In this document: positions 8,864 to 18,033 of the stretch, one piece after another
Layout: each line of letters starts with the position of its first letter
How positions within the stretch are numbered: the first letter of the stretch is position 1
NCBI GenBank assembly: GCA_965279195.1
Contig: CBDIHP010000046.1
Span: 248,001-312,000 of the forward strand
Direction: 5' to 3'
From: CBDIHP01 sp965279195
Lineage (GTDB): Bacteria > Planctomycetota > Planctomycetia > Isosphaerales > Isosphaeraceae
Length of the DNA: 64,000 bases
The notes under the pieces: model-generated
The model's input: only the letters and a program-made list of their open reading frames with translations
Database searches by the model: none
What the model was told of the DNA's origin: nothing
Position numbers and translations under genes: made by a program

Positions 8864-10033
8864 GTGGCCAAGAAGAAGAAGATCCGGGTCGCGTTCAGGA
8901 AGAACCGCCAGAAGCGCACCCGCGCCAATGACTTCACCACCGCCTACGGCAAGCCCGGCGCGGGGGGCGAGGTCGACGCCGCCTCCGGCGAGCGCGTCCG
9001 CGCCAAGGGCGACCTCTCGCGGCACCGGACCATCATCCAGGACGTCGCCGAACCCGGTTCGGAGTCCGAATCCGCCGGCGACAACCCCCTGGACAGCCTC
9101 GCAGTCGACCTCGCCGCCTGCAAGCGGGGGCGGGTGATCCGCGTCCACGGGCTCGTCTCCGTGGTCGAGTCGGAGGAGGACGGCACCGAGATCCGCTGCG
9201 GGGTCAGGCGCATCCTCAAGACCCTCGCCATCGACGGCCGCAACGTCATCGCCGTGGGCGACAAGGTCTGGTATCGGCCGGGCACCTCGGCCGGGGAGGA
9301 GGGGCTCATCGAGAAGATCGAGTCCCGGGGCGGCGTCCTCACGCGCGGCTACCGCCGCCGCGAGCACGTGATCGTCGCCAACGTTGACCAGCTCCTGATC
9401 GTCTCGGCGTTGCAGGAGCCCGGGCTGAAGCTGCCGCTGATCGACCGCTACCTGATCTCGGCCGAGAAGGGGGGCATCCGGCCGATCATCGTCCTGAACA
9501 AGGCCGACCTGGTCGACCTCGCCCCCTACCAGTGGGTCGTCGGCCTGTACAACCAGCTCGGCTACGAGACGATCGTCACCTCCGCCAACGACGGCCGCGG
9601 GATCGACCGCCTCCGCGAGTTGCTGTCCAAGGGGGCCACGGCCTTCTCGGGGCAGAGCGGCGTCGGCAAGAGTTCGCTCCTGAACACCATCCAGCCGGGC
9701 CTGAATCTCCGCGTCCGCGAGGTCTCCGGCTGGACGTCCAAGGGCAAGCACACCACTACCGCCGCCGAACTCATCCGGCTCCCGTCGGGCGGGCACGTCG
9801 TCGACACCCCGGGCCTGCGGCAGTTCGAGCTGTGGGACATCGAGCCGGGCGAGATCGAGGGCTACTTCATCGAGTTCCGCGCCTACGTCGCACGCTGCCG
9901 CTTCCCCGACTGCTCGCACACGCACGAGCGCGACTGCGCCGTCAAGGATGCCGTCCACGACGGCCAGATCCACCAGGGCCGCTACGAGAGCTACCTGAAG
10001 CTCTACGAGGGCGAGCCGATGGAGATGGACTGA
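8864..10033 (+). CDS. rsgA: Ribosome small-subunit-dependent GTPase RsgA
   Basis: The product is 389 residues from a GTG at 8864 (MAKKKKIRVAFRKNRQKR), chosen because GGGAG lies eight bases upstream and the basic N-terminus fits; the open frame extends further upstream without conservation. It shows the circularly permuted GTPase order of the YjeQ family: an OB-fold region, then NKAD (G4, about residue 211), then GQSGVGKSSL (G1, about 263), then DTPG (G3, about 313). The C-terminal zinc finger CRFPDCSHTHERDC follows. RsgA acts in 30S maturation. The extra ~60-residue basic N-terminal segment is longer than in E. coli. Confidence 0.93.
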   Translation: MAKKKKIRVAFRKNRQKRTRANDFTTAYGKPGAGGEVDAASGERVRAKGDLSRHRTIIQDVAEPGSESESAGDNPLDSLAVDLAACKRGRVIRVHGLVSVVESEEDGTEIRCGVRRILKTLAIDGRNVIAVGDKVWYRPGTSAGEEGLIEKIESRGGVLTRGYRRREHVIVANVDQLLIVSALQEPGLKLPLIDRYLISAEKGGIRPIIVLNKADLVDLAPYQWVVGLYNQLGYETIVTSANDGRGIDRLRELLSKGATAFSGQSGVGKSSLLNTIQPGLNLRVREVSGWTSKGKHTTTAAELIRLPSGGHVVDTPGLRQFELWDIEPGEIEGYFIEFRAYVARCRFPDCSHTHERDCAVKDAVHDGQIHQGRYESYLKLYEGEPMEMD

Positions 10034-10657
10034 GCCGATCGGTTCGAAAGTAGTCAGCCCCTCGTCATCCGGTGCCCACCATGGCTGGATGCGAGGGGCC
10101 GACGTGCTGTGCGAAAAGGACCGTCCGAGACGGCCCTCCCTTCGCGCCGGGGGACTTCCCTGGCACGGTCGCGATCGCCCCTTGCCTCATGCTCGGGGCG
10201 GTCGCTCGGCGCGTGGAAGTCCCTTGGGGGAGGCCGGTCCGTGTTGACCACGGGCCGGTATCCGGCGGGGACGATGACCGAACCGTGCCATGGCATCCTG
10301 CCGGCGTTGGAATCGGAACATCTTCATGTCAGGTTGTATCTGAACTTGCGGCGGACCGGGATGGTTCGCCGTTCGTCGTCAGCGAGGAGATGGGGCCGGT
10401 CGTGGCCTGTCGGGCGGAATGGAGACCCCGGGCAGAGGAGGCCCGAGGATCCCGGCCGGGCGATCGTTCGATCACCTCGCCAGGACGGTCGTCACGATAG
10501 TGTCGATTGGGGGGACCGTCAACCCTGTCTATCGGCTTTTTCGAGTCAGTTTGTTCGAGATGGTTTACAGGACGGACTTTGCGGCGACACAATTGCGGCC
10601 CGATCCGATCAATCACTGCGAACATGACCAATCCGTTCGCGACCTCCGAGGCGTCCG
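10034..10657. other. 624-base intergenic stretch, no supported gene
   Basis: Short open frames occur on both strands but none has a ribosome site, codon pattern or product I recognise. The last 160 bases (from about 10500) are less GC-rich than the flanks and precede the sugar isomerase gene, so a promoter is likely there, but no clear -35/-10 pair could be picked out. Confidence 0.5.
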
Positions 10658-11683
10658 ATGACCCCCGAACGACCCGCCCTCAGGCTCGGCTTCGACGCTT
10701 ACACCGTCACCGACCGCAACCTCCCGCCTCGCGACATCCTCGCCCTAGCCACCGACTTCGGGCTCGACGGAGTGCAGTTCCTGGAGCCCTCCGTCATTGA
10801 TTCCGGCCTGGATCACGCGAACCTGGCGGCGTTCGCCGCGGAGTCCTCCGGGGCGGGCCTGTACCTCGAAATCGGCCTCCCGACCCCCAACCCCGTCCGG
10901 CACTCGCGACTGTCCGCGCGTCCCATCACCCCCGCCGAGCACGCCCGCTCGCTCATCCCCCACGTCGAGGCCGTCGCCGCCCTCGGCTGCCGACACGCCA
11001 GGGCCTACGTCGGCGACCGCCACGACCGCTTCCGCGGGCCAACCCGCTGGGACGGCCAATTGGCGGCGACAGCCGAGGTTTTACGCGAATTGGCCCCGAT
11101 CTTACGCGGAAACAACGTCAGGATCGCCATTGAGACGCATGCCGACCTCACGGCTGCCGACATGCTCCGCTGGCTGGACGCATTCCCGGACGAATGGTTC
11201 GGCGTGACGCTCGACACGGGCAACCTCCTGATGCGACTGGACGACCCCCTGCGCGCGGCCGAGTCGCTCGCACCCCGCGTCCTGGCGACCCATCTCAAGG
11301 ACGCCGTACTCGCGTTCACCGACCGGGGGCTCTGCTGGCAGGCGCGCCCGGTCGGCGAAGGGATCGTGCCGATCCCGGAAATCGTCGCGACCCTGGCGAA
11401 ACAACGGCCGGGGCTGGCCCTCTCGATCGAGCTCCACCCCAGGACCTATGACCTGCCGGTCTACGACCCCTCCTGGCTGGCGTACTTCCCAGACCTTGAC
11501 CCGGCGCAACTCGCGCAGGTGTTCCGTTATGCGGCACGATGCGAGCAGGCGTACAACCGCGGCGAGAAGCCCAGGCCCGGGGCCGTCGAGTCCTTCCCCT
11601 GGCGCGAGCGCGACCTCGACTGGCTCGGCCGCTCGCGCGACTACCTCCGCGCGCTGCTCGCCGAGGCCAGCGCCGGCGGTTGA
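10658..11683 (+). CDS. Sugar phosphate isomerase/epimerase-like TIM-barrel protein
   Basis: The product is 341 residues. It has the AP-endonuclease-2/xylose-isomerase-like TIM barrel layout: RLGFDAYTVTDRN at strand 1, GLDGVQFLEPS at strand 2, RIAIETHADLTAADML with a likely metal-ligand Glu near the middle, GVTLDTGNLLMRL (Asp and nearby ligand), ATHLKDAV (metal-binding His) and LSIELHPR (last ligand Glu). Such enzymes isomerise or epimerise sugars and inositol derivatives with a divalent metal in the cytoplasm. The substrate cannot be told. The 3' end overlaps the convergent recN gene by 43 bases. Confidence 0.85.
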   Translation: MTPERPALRLGFDAYTVTDRNLPPRDILALATDFGLDGVQFLEPSVIDSGLDHANLAAFAAESSGAGLYLEIGLPTPNPVRHSRLSARPITPAEHARSLIPHVEAVAALGCRHARAYVGDRHDRFRGPTRWDGQLAATAEVLRELAPILRGNNVRIAIETHADLTAADMLRWLDAFPDEWFGVTLDTGNLLMRLDDPLRAAESLAPRVLATHLKDAVLAFTDRGLCWQARPVGEGIVPIPEIVATLAKQRPGLALSIELHPRTYDLPVYDPSWLAYFPDLDPAQLAQVFRYAARCEQAYNRGEKPRPGAVESFPWRERDLDWLGRSRDYLRALLAEASAGG

Positions 11684-13377
11684 GTGACGCGCCGGGCCTC
11701 TTCGAGCATGGACAGGGCCTCCTGCCGCGTCCCCTCGGCCGCCGAATCCCCGCGCAGCATGGCCGCCAGCTCGTCAACCCGCTCGTCGTCCCCCAGCGGC
11801 CGGATCGTCGTCCGCGTCCGGCCCCGCTCGGTCCGCTTGCGGATCACCCAGTGCCGGTCGGCGAAGCAGGCCATCTGCGGCAGGTGCGTGATGCAGATGA
11901 TCTGATGATGCGCCGACAGCTCCGCCAGGTTCCGCCCCAGCACGGCCCCCAGCCGCCCCCCCACGCCCGTGTCGACCTCGTCGAAAACCAGCGTCGGGAC
12001 CCGGTCGACCCCGGCCAGGACCGTCTTGATCGCCAGCGTCACCCGCGACAGCTCGCCCCCCGACGCGACCTTCCGCAAGGGCCTCGCCGGCTCCCCAGGG
12101 TTCGACGCGAACACCATCTCGACCTCGTCGACACCCATCTCCGGCGGCGGACTTTCGGTGGGTTCCTCCGGAAAAGGATGTGTTCGAACCTCGACCGCCA
12201 GACGGGCATGTTCCAGGCTCACCCGCTTGAGCTGGGCCTGCACCGCCTCGGTGAATCGCCCGGCCGTGGTGTCCCTGGCCTTTGACAGTCTCGCCGACGC
12301 CTCGCGCAGCCGCCCCCACGCCTCGCGGATCGGCCCGTCCAGTTGACCGAAATCCGCCTCCTCCCTCTCCAGCGACGCAAGCTGATCCTCGATCGCAAGC
12401 CGCCGCGCCTCCAGGTCATCGGGCGGGCACTTGAACCGCGTCCCGAGCCGGCGATAGAGGGCCAGCCGCGACTCGACCTCCTCCAGCCGCTGCGGATCGT
12501 CCGCCAGGTCCTCCCCGAGCCGCCGGAGCGCGTACGCGATCTCTCGCGTCTCCTCCGCCAGCCGCTCCAGTTCTCCCGCCGCGTCGGCGAACTCCGCGAC
12601 CGAATCCCCTTGCGACTCCAGCTTCCGGGCGACCTTCACCAGCAATCCCTGCGCGGACCGGTCATCCTCATAGAGCAAGCGATACCCCTCGTCCGCCGCC
12701 TCGCGCAGGCCCTCCGCCGACGCCAGCCGCGAGGCCTCGCGTGCCAGCTCCTCGAACTCCCCACGCCTCGGCCCCGCCGCCCTCAATTCCTCCGCCTCGA
12801 ACCGCAGAAGTTCCAGCTCCCGGCCGCGACGCTCCGCATTGGAAACGAGCGCCTGTCGCTTGCGTCGGAGCGACTCGAACGATTCCCTCGCCTGGCGAAA
12901 GGCCCCGCAGAGGGCCTGGTGCTTCCCGTACGCATCGATCAGGCGTTTCTGATGCTCCGGGTCGATCAACGCCCGCCCCTCGTGCTGGCCGTGGACGTCA
13001 ATCAGCCGGCGGCCGAGCTGCCGCAGCGTCGACACCGTCACCGGCGTGTCGTTGGCGTGGCAGAGGCTCCGCCCCAGCGAGCCGATCCGGCGGGTCAGGA
13101 TCAGCTGATCGTCCTCGACCGGGAACGCCAGGATCGACTCGACCTCGGAGCGGAGGTCGTCCCCCGGCAGGTCGAAGACCGCCGACGCCCTGGCCTCGTC
13201 CTTCCCCTGCCGGACGAGTTCGGCCGACGACTTGCCGCCGAGGACCAGCCCGAGCGCCGTGAGCAGCAGGCTCTTGCCCGCGCCGGTCTCGCCGGTCCAG
13301 GCGCAATAGCCCGGGGCCAGTTCGACGCGGACATCCTCGATCAACGCCAGGTTCTGGACGGAGAGTTCGCGAAGCAA
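11641..13377 (-). CDS. recN: DNA repair ATPase RecN
   Basis: The product is 578 residues, the usual RecN size. Walker A is GETGAGKS at residues 29-36, a central coiled coil covers roughly 150-380 (Glu/Arg/Ala-rich), and the ABC signature region ASGGELSRVTLAIK and Walker B LVFDEVDTGVGG sit near the end, followed by the conserved ITHLPQMA. RecN is an SMC-like protein acting in double-strand break repair. The likely start is a TTG at 13377, giving the conserved MLRELSVQNLALI; GAGG lies about ten bases upstream. It overlaps the convergent isomerase gene at its 3' end. Confidence 0.95.
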   Translation of the reverse strand: MLRELSVQNLALIEDVRVELAPGYCAWTGETGAGKSLLLTALGLVLGGKSSAELVRQGKDEARASAVFDLPGDDLRSEVESILAFPVEDDQLILTRRIGSLGRSLCHANDTPVTVSTLRQLGRRLIDVHGQHEGRALIDPEHQKRLIDAYGKHQALCGAFRQARESFESLRRKRQALVSNAERRGRELELLRFEAEELRAAGPRRGEFEELAREASRLASAEGLREAADEGYRLLYEDDRSAQGLLVKVARKLESQGDSVAEFADAAGELERLAEETREIAYALRRLGEDLADDPQRLEEVESRLALYRRLGTRFKCPPDDLEARRLAIEDQLASLEREEADFGQLDGPIREAWGRLREASARLSKARDTTAGRFTEAVQAQLKRVSLEHARLAVEVRTHPFPEEPTESPPPEMGVDEVEMVFASNPGEPARPLRKVASGGELSRVTLAIKTVLAGVDRVPTLVFDEVDTGVGGRLGAVLGRNLAELSAHHQIICITHLPQMACFADRHWVIRKRTERGRTRTTIRPLGDDERVDELAAMLRGDSAAEGTRQEALSMLEEARRVTQPPALASASSARR

Positions 13378-13470
13378 GGCTCGACATCCTCTCGAGGCCG
13401 CGCGTGGCGAGGGCCGGCCCCCGATCGGGGCGTGCCGACCCTTCGACGTGTCTTGGGCGTGCGGGGCGGT

Positions 13471-14232
13471 CTAGTGCCCCTTGCTCAAGTGTAGGTTACG
13501 AACGTGGAACGCGATGGCGTCCTGCACATGCAAATCCCAGTACGCCCAGTCGTGCCCGCCCGGGAACTCGACGTACTCGTGCGGCACCTTCTTCGACTCC
13601 AGATGCTTGTGGAACGACCGGTTCTGTTCGAGCAGGAAGTCCTCGGTGCCGCAATCGATCCGGAGCGCGGGGATCCGGCCGTGATCGATCCGATCGACGA
13701 TCGCATACACGTCCTCCGGCCCGCCCCCCGGCCTGTCGCCGAAAATCCTCGGGAATTCCGGGCTGAGCGCCTTCGCCTTCTCGGCCTCGTCGTGCGTGAA
13801 CCCCAGGGCCCCCGAGTGCGACGTGATGCTGGCGAACATCTCGTGGTGCTTCAACCCCACCTTGACCGCCCCATACCCCCCCATCGACAGCCCGCCGATC
13901 GCCCGACCCGCCCGGTCCGCCTTCACCGGGAACGTCCGGTCCACCAGCCCGACGACGTCCTTGATCAAATCATCCTCGTGGGCGTACCCCTCCTTCGCGT
14001 TCGAGTACCACCCCCGCCCGCCGTCCGGCATCACCACCACCAGGGGCAGCCCCGCCACATAACGCTCGATGCTCGTCCTGCGCATCCAGATGGTGTGGTC
14101 GTCCGACAGGCCGTGGAGCAGGTAGAACACCGACCACGGCCGGGGGATGCCCGGGTCGTCGGGGAACGCGATGTTGAAGGCCGAGGCCTTCTGGAGCGAT
14201 CGGCTGTGATACTGGAGGGTCGCGAACGCCAT
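13471..14232 (-). CDS. Esterase of the esterase D / S-formylglutathione hydrolase fold family
   Basis: The product is 253 residues from an ATG at 14232 with CAGGAG six bases upstream. The alpha/beta hydrolase catalytic set is visible: nucleophile Ser116 in GLSMGGYG, Asp198 in CGTEDFLL, and His227 in PGGHDWAYW. The N-terminal strand FYLLHGLSDDHTIW holds the oxyanion HG. There is no signal peptide, so it should be cytoplasmic. The family includes formylglutathione hydrolases and acyl esterases; no formaldehyde-oxidation gene is nearby, so a general carboxylesterase is the safer call. The stop is TAG. Confidence 0.88.
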   Translation of the reverse strand: MAFATLQYHSRSLQKASAFNIAFPDDPGIPRPWSVFYLLHGLSDDHTIWMRRTSIERYVAGLPLVVVMPDGGRGWYSNAKEGYAHEDDLIKDVVGLVDRTFPVKADRAGRAIGGLSMGGYGAVKVGLKHHEMFASITSHSGALGFTHDEAEKAKALSPEFPRIFGDRPGGGPEDVYAIVDRIDHGRIPALRIDCGTEDFLLEQNRSFHKHLESKKVPHEYVEFPGGHDWAYWDLHVQDAIAFHVRNLHLSKGH

Positions 14233-14253
14233 CGGTTGCTCCTGACGGTCGAA

Positions 14254-15906
14254 TCAAGTGCCGCGAAGATCCGCCCGTGCCCCGGGCCGCCAGTCGTCGA
14301 CGAGTGCGGCCGACCAGGCTAAGTCCCGCCCGGCCGCCTGTCGAGCCGCTGCCGGATCCAGCCGCGCCAGGCACTCCCTCGCGACCGGCCCCAGCCGATC
14401 CCGCCCCTCTCGCTCCGCGATCCGGGCGAGGTCCAGCCGCTCCAGCAGCCCCCGCGTGACGGGCCGCTTGGCGTCCGGGAAGATCAAGGACCCGAGGAAC
14501 TCCCGGCTGACCTCGTGATTCAAGGTGGCCCCGACGATTGTCGCCTGCTCAGCGTCGCGGCAAGGGACGAAGTACGACGTGTCGTCGAGCATCATTGGCC
14601 TCCCACCCACCGGCCCGAGCGGCACGAACACAGGCCGCTTCCCCAGCCCCGAGACCGCCACCTTCCAGGGCGCGAACGAGTACGGACCGATCCCGAAGAT
14701 GGCGAAATCCGGCCGCCCCCGATAGATCGACGACCGCCTGGCCCGGAACCTCTCGACATGTCGCCCCAGGTAGGCATCCAGCAGACACGCCTCGGGGTCA
14801 TGCCGGGCACGGATCCCCGAAAGTCCGAGCTGCGGCAGCACGATCGCGCGACGAGGCGGCGGCCGATTTGGGTGGAGCAAGTCCGCACTCTTGGTCAGCG
14901 GAAAAAGATGGTTCTCCTCGACCTCCACCGCCTCACCGAGCCCATTCCTCCAGATGCCCCCATCATCCGACAACTCCAGCACCGGCGCGGCGTCATGCTT
15001 GACCCCCTGCCGCCAGAGCAGGGGACACGCCCCATCCACATCCGACAGTCCCTCATAGACGACAGCGTCCGAGACGAGCCGATAACGCGGCGTCAGGCCC
15101 ACGATCCGCTCCGGTTCCTCCGACGAGAGCTGCGGGTAGACGCGGAGGTCCCGGCTCACCGCCCCTTCGCCCAGTTCCATAAGGAAAAGGGAAGCGTCGA
15201 CCGCCGCCTGGAACCATCGGCGTGCGTCGATCCGACGCAGCGACGCCGACCGTACGGGCCTGCCTGACTTGATCGCCTCGGCCCAGACCTTCCTCCCCAC
15301 CGACGACTTGCAAAGCATCGCCAGGGTCAGCGGCCCTCCGCCGAGTTCGCTGAGGATCTTGAGAAGGAGATACTCCGAGATGTCGAAGTTGGACGCACCC
15401 GTCTTCGCGGACAGTCCCGTCATCGATTCGCTGCGGACGTCATCGTGCGCCGGCCGGTTGGCCTCGCCGATCGACCCGAGGGCCGCGGTGGTCACCCAAG
15501 GCAAGTTGCCGAGAACCAGCAACGGCCCCGGATTGGCCCATGCGAGCGAACGCAGGTCGAATGCGAACAGGTCCTCACGGATCAACCGCAGGCCAACGGC
15601 CCACGGGCAACCCCCCAGACGCCCACCCGCCCTCGCGAGCAGCTCATCCTGGATCTCGATGCCCACCAGTTCGGAACGCCCGTTGAGACGTGCGCCGGCC
15701 CCTTCAAGGAAATGACCTAAGCCGCAGGTCGGTTCGAGGATCCGTCCCCAACGGCCTTCGCTCAGTCCCGGCTCAAGGGCATTCAGGACCTCGTCCACCA
15801 GGCCCGGCGGTGTCTGGAAGTCCCCCAGCCCGACGCGGGACCGCGCGGGCTTCAACGGGGGGATCGGCGAGCGTCCGCTGGATCCAGACTTGGGCACGGC
15901 GATCAC
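14254..15906 (-). CDS. DNA methyltransferase-like protein, N6-adenine type, orphan
   Basis: The product is 550 residues. An N-terminal motif X-like element GDFQTPPGLVDEVL (about 28-41) is followed by motif I LEPTCGLGHFLEG (57-69), VGIEIQDELL (motif II) and motif IV as NLPW at 134-137, where typical gamma-type adenine methyltransferases have NPPY/F. The order X-I-IV and the long C-terminal recognition-like region (about 200-520) resemble TaqI/Eco57I-class enzymes. No restriction nuclease or specificity subunit is beside it. Either an orphan methylase or a divergent RM enzyme whose activity is uncertain. The start is a GTG at 15906; an in-frame GTG three codons later is possible. Confidence 0.75.
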   Translation of the reverse strand: MIAVPKSGSSGRSPIPPLKPARSRVGLGDFQTPPGLVDEVLNALEPGLSEGRWGRILEPTCGLGHFLEGAGARLNGRSELVGIEIQDELLARAGGRLGGCPWAVGLRLIREDLFAFDLRSLAWANPGPLLVLGNLPWVTTAALGSIGEANRPAHDDVRSESMTGLSAKTGASNFDISEYLLLKILSELGGGPLTLAMLCKSSVGRKVWAEAIKSGRPVRSASLRRIDARRWFQAAVDASLFLMELGEGAVSRDLRVYPQLSSEEPERIVGLTPRYRLVSDAVVYEGLSDVDGACPLLWRQGVKHDAAPVLELSDDGGIWRNGLGEAVEVEENHLFPLTKSADLLHPNRPPPRRAIVLPQLGLSGIRARHDPEACLLDAYLGRHVERFRARRSSIYRGRPDFAIFGIGPYSFAPWKVAVSGLGKRPVFVPLGPVGGRPMMLDDTSYFVPCRDAEQATIVGATLNHEVSREFLGSLIFPDAKRPVTRGLLERLDLARIAEREGRDRLGPVARECLARLDPAAARQAAGRDLAWSAALVDDWRPGARADLRGT

Positions 15907-15938
15907 CCGTCGGGAACGTGTTATTGTCCGTCGGGGTG

Positions 15939-15968
15939 ATTATTTCAGGTCGAGATACTGAAACGCAA
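15939..15968 (-). promoter_or_regulatory. Sigma-70-like promoter candidate for the methyltransferase gene
   Basis: On the minus strand TTGCGT (15963-15968) and AATAAT (15939-15944) are separated by 18 bases. The -10 box matches five of six consensus positions and lies 33 bases before the GTG start. The surrounding bases are unusually AT-rich for this window. Confidence 0.5.
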
Positions 15969-16058
15969 GCACACTCCGAAAATCAACGCGGAGTCGGTGC
16001 GTCGAATCATCAAGCGATGATTCCGCGAGACAATCCGTCCCCGCCGGGCGCTCCGCTC

Positions 16059-16924
16059 CTATCCTTGTGACAGGGCAGCCTCGATGCCCGGGCGTCGCAA
16101 TCCGGGCAGCCATGCGGCCAGTCGGGAGGTGTCGAGCGAGACGTCGGCGGGCCTGGGCTCGGGCAACGCGACATCGCCGCGACGGTTCGGGCGGATCAGG
16201 TCCGCGGGCAGACCCAGTGTGGCGGCGGCGCGTCGCATCAGCTCGAAGCGGCTGACCCGCTCTGGCCCCGCGAGGTGGACGATGCCTTCACGATGGTCCA
16301 TGGCCAGCCCGAGCAAACCCTGTGCGGCGGAGCCGTAGTCGAGCGGAGTGCGGAACTCGTCCTCGAAGAACGCCAGCGGCTCGCCGAGTCGGACGGCGTC
16401 GAACGCTTTGTCGAAGAAGGAAGGACGGTCGCAGATGGTGGGACCATACAGCAAGCTGACCCGGACGAGCAGGGCCCGACCGGCCACCTCTCGCTCGGCC
16501 TCGGCCTTCGTGCGTCCGTATTCGAGGATCGGCGATGTCGGAGCGTCCTCCCTGTAAGGAGGCCGCGTGCCGTCGAACACCAGATCGGTGGAGGTGAAGA
16601 TCAGCCGGGCCCCGCGGGCCTCGCACCAGTCGGCGATGATTCTCGTCGCCTCGACATTGACCGCGCGGGGCCCTCTCCGGGGCGCGCCGGGCCTCGTCGG
16701 CTGCGCTGATCGCCGCGGCGTGGGATGACTACATCGGGCGAGTCGCGATCGAGACTCGACCGGATCGACGCCGGGTCGAGGAGGTCGACGGGGGTCAGGT
16801 CGAAACCGGAACGGGGCGGGCAGGGGCGGCCGGACCAGGCGAGGAGGTCGAGCGGTCGTCGACTCGCCTCGTCGAGCAGGTAGGCGCCGAGCTGTCCGCT
16901 GGCTCCGGTGATCAACAGTCTCAT
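16059..16924 (-). pseudogene. RmlD-like sugar-nucleotide reductase with two single-base frameshifts
   Basis: The N-terminus MRLLITGASGQLGAYLLDEA (ATG at 16924) is the Rossmann GxxGxxG of dTDP-4-dehydrorhamnose reductase-like SDRs; the C-terminal half contains EYGRTKAEAEREV (catalytic YxxxK), LLVRVSLLYGP and LDYGSAAQGLLGLAMDH. The two halves lie in different frames. Between them, an extra C near 16726 (after SPDVVI, expected HAAAISAADEA) and an extra C near 16669 (before AVNVEATRIIADW) each shift the frame by +1; removing both restores an uninterrupted ~287-residue protein. Both sites are in short G/C runs, so sequencing error is as likely as decay. Stop is TAG. Confidence 0.8.
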
Positions 16925-17129
16925 CGGGAGGATTCCGTCAGGCCGTTGGGGACGGGGCGAATGTAACGCGCCGCGCGAGGGGAGCGAAGTGGGGGGACGG
17001 GGGAGTCTTCGGGATTTTGGGTCACGATCGGGGGCGCGGGCGGCCGATTCCCTGGATTGTGGGGAATTGATCGGGCAATGGAGTGTCCGGGGCCGCGTTT
17101 CACCGGCTTTGGGCCGGGGAGACTGACAG

Positions 17130-18020
17130 ATGGATCTGCGCGACGTCCTGATCGACGACCTCGTTCTCGACCCGAACCTGAACCTCCGCGATCGGCTCGA
17201 CGACTTCACGATCGAGCGTTACGCCGAGTCGTGGGACCGCATGCCCCCGGTCACCGTGTTCGAGGTCGACGGCCAGTGGCTGCTCGCCGACGGCCTGCAT
17301 CGCCACGCCGCCGCCGTGATGATCGGCAAGAAGACTGTCGCCGCCGAGATCCGGATCGGCACCTACAACGATGCCATGGACTTCGTCGCCGGGGTCAACC
17401 TTTTCCACGGCCTGCCGCTGACCCGCGCCGAGCGTCGCAGGGCCGTCGAGATCAAGCTCCGCCTGCACCATGAGTCGTCCGACCGCCGCCTCGCGGAGGA
17501 ACTCGGGGTCGGTCGGGAATTGGTGGCCAAGATCCGCAAGTCGCTCGTGGAAGGGGGCCAGGTCCCCATGTCGGCCACACGCGTCGGGGCCGATGGCAAG
17601 ACGTACCCGTCGCAAGGATTGCCGAAGGATCCCAACGAACGCCTCCCACGCGACAAGGCATCGTTCGCCGACGATCCACGCGATCGCGGCAAGAGCGAGG
17701 CCGATACCTGGGACGACACCCGCGACCCGATGCCGCCGGTTCGCGACTCTGCCCCTCGATTCGCCGCCGAGGCGATGACCCCGCCGTGGGAAGGCGGCGA
17801 CGCCAAGGCCGTCGCCCTCGCCCCGCCGGTCGAGGTCGCCGCGCCGACCATTGAGGAGATGCTGTCCCTGATGGCCAAGCAGGTCATGGAAGTCGTGAGC
17901 TGGACCCAGGCCGAAGGCTTCAACGACGCCTACAAGGCGGCCTCGGGCAACTCCCGCGGCCTGTTCCAGTCGTCAGTCATCAAGCTCGCCGCCCGTGCCG
18001 ATCAGCTCCGCAAGGGTTGA
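17130..18020 (+). CDS. ParB/Srx N-terminal-domain protein
   Basis: The product is 296 residues. Residues about 1-90 form a ParB-like nuclease/CTPase-fold domain, with WLLADGLHRHAAAVMIGKKT carrying the box II-like DGxHR motif. Next, DRRLAEELGVGRELVAKIRKSL (about 125-145) is a helix-turn-helix. The middle (150-240) is charged and low in structure, and a C-terminal helical part follows. It has no neighbouring ParA and no parS-like site, so it is not the chromosomal ParB; such ParB-like proteins are common on planctomycete accessory loci. The DNA target is unknown. Confidence 0.8.
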   Translation: MDLRDVLIDDLVLDPNLNLRDRLDDFTIERYAESWDRMPPVTVFEVDGQWLLADGLHRHAAAVMIGKKTVAAEIRIGTYNDAMDFVAGVNLFHGLPLTRAERRRAVEIKLRLHHESSDRRLAEELGVGRELVAKIRKSLVEGGQVPMSATRVGADGKTYPSQGLPKDPNERLPRDKASFADDPRDRGKSEADTWDDTRDPMPPVRDSAPRFAAEAMTPPWEGGDAKAVALAPPVEVAAPTIEEMLSLMAKQVMEVVSWTQAEGFNDAYKAASGNSRGLFQSSVIKLAARADQLRKG

Positions 18021-18033
18021 TCCAAAAAGGGTT

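Noticed and set aside
10072..10631. Several frames in the RsgA-isomerase gap
   Set aside because: No ribosome sites, Arg/Pro-rich products, and overlapping frames on both strands; no sign of coding.
15690..16070. Open frame between the methyltransferase and RmlD genes
   Set aside because: It overlaps the methyltransferase start on the opposite strand and spans its promoter; product is Arg/Ser/Pro-rich.
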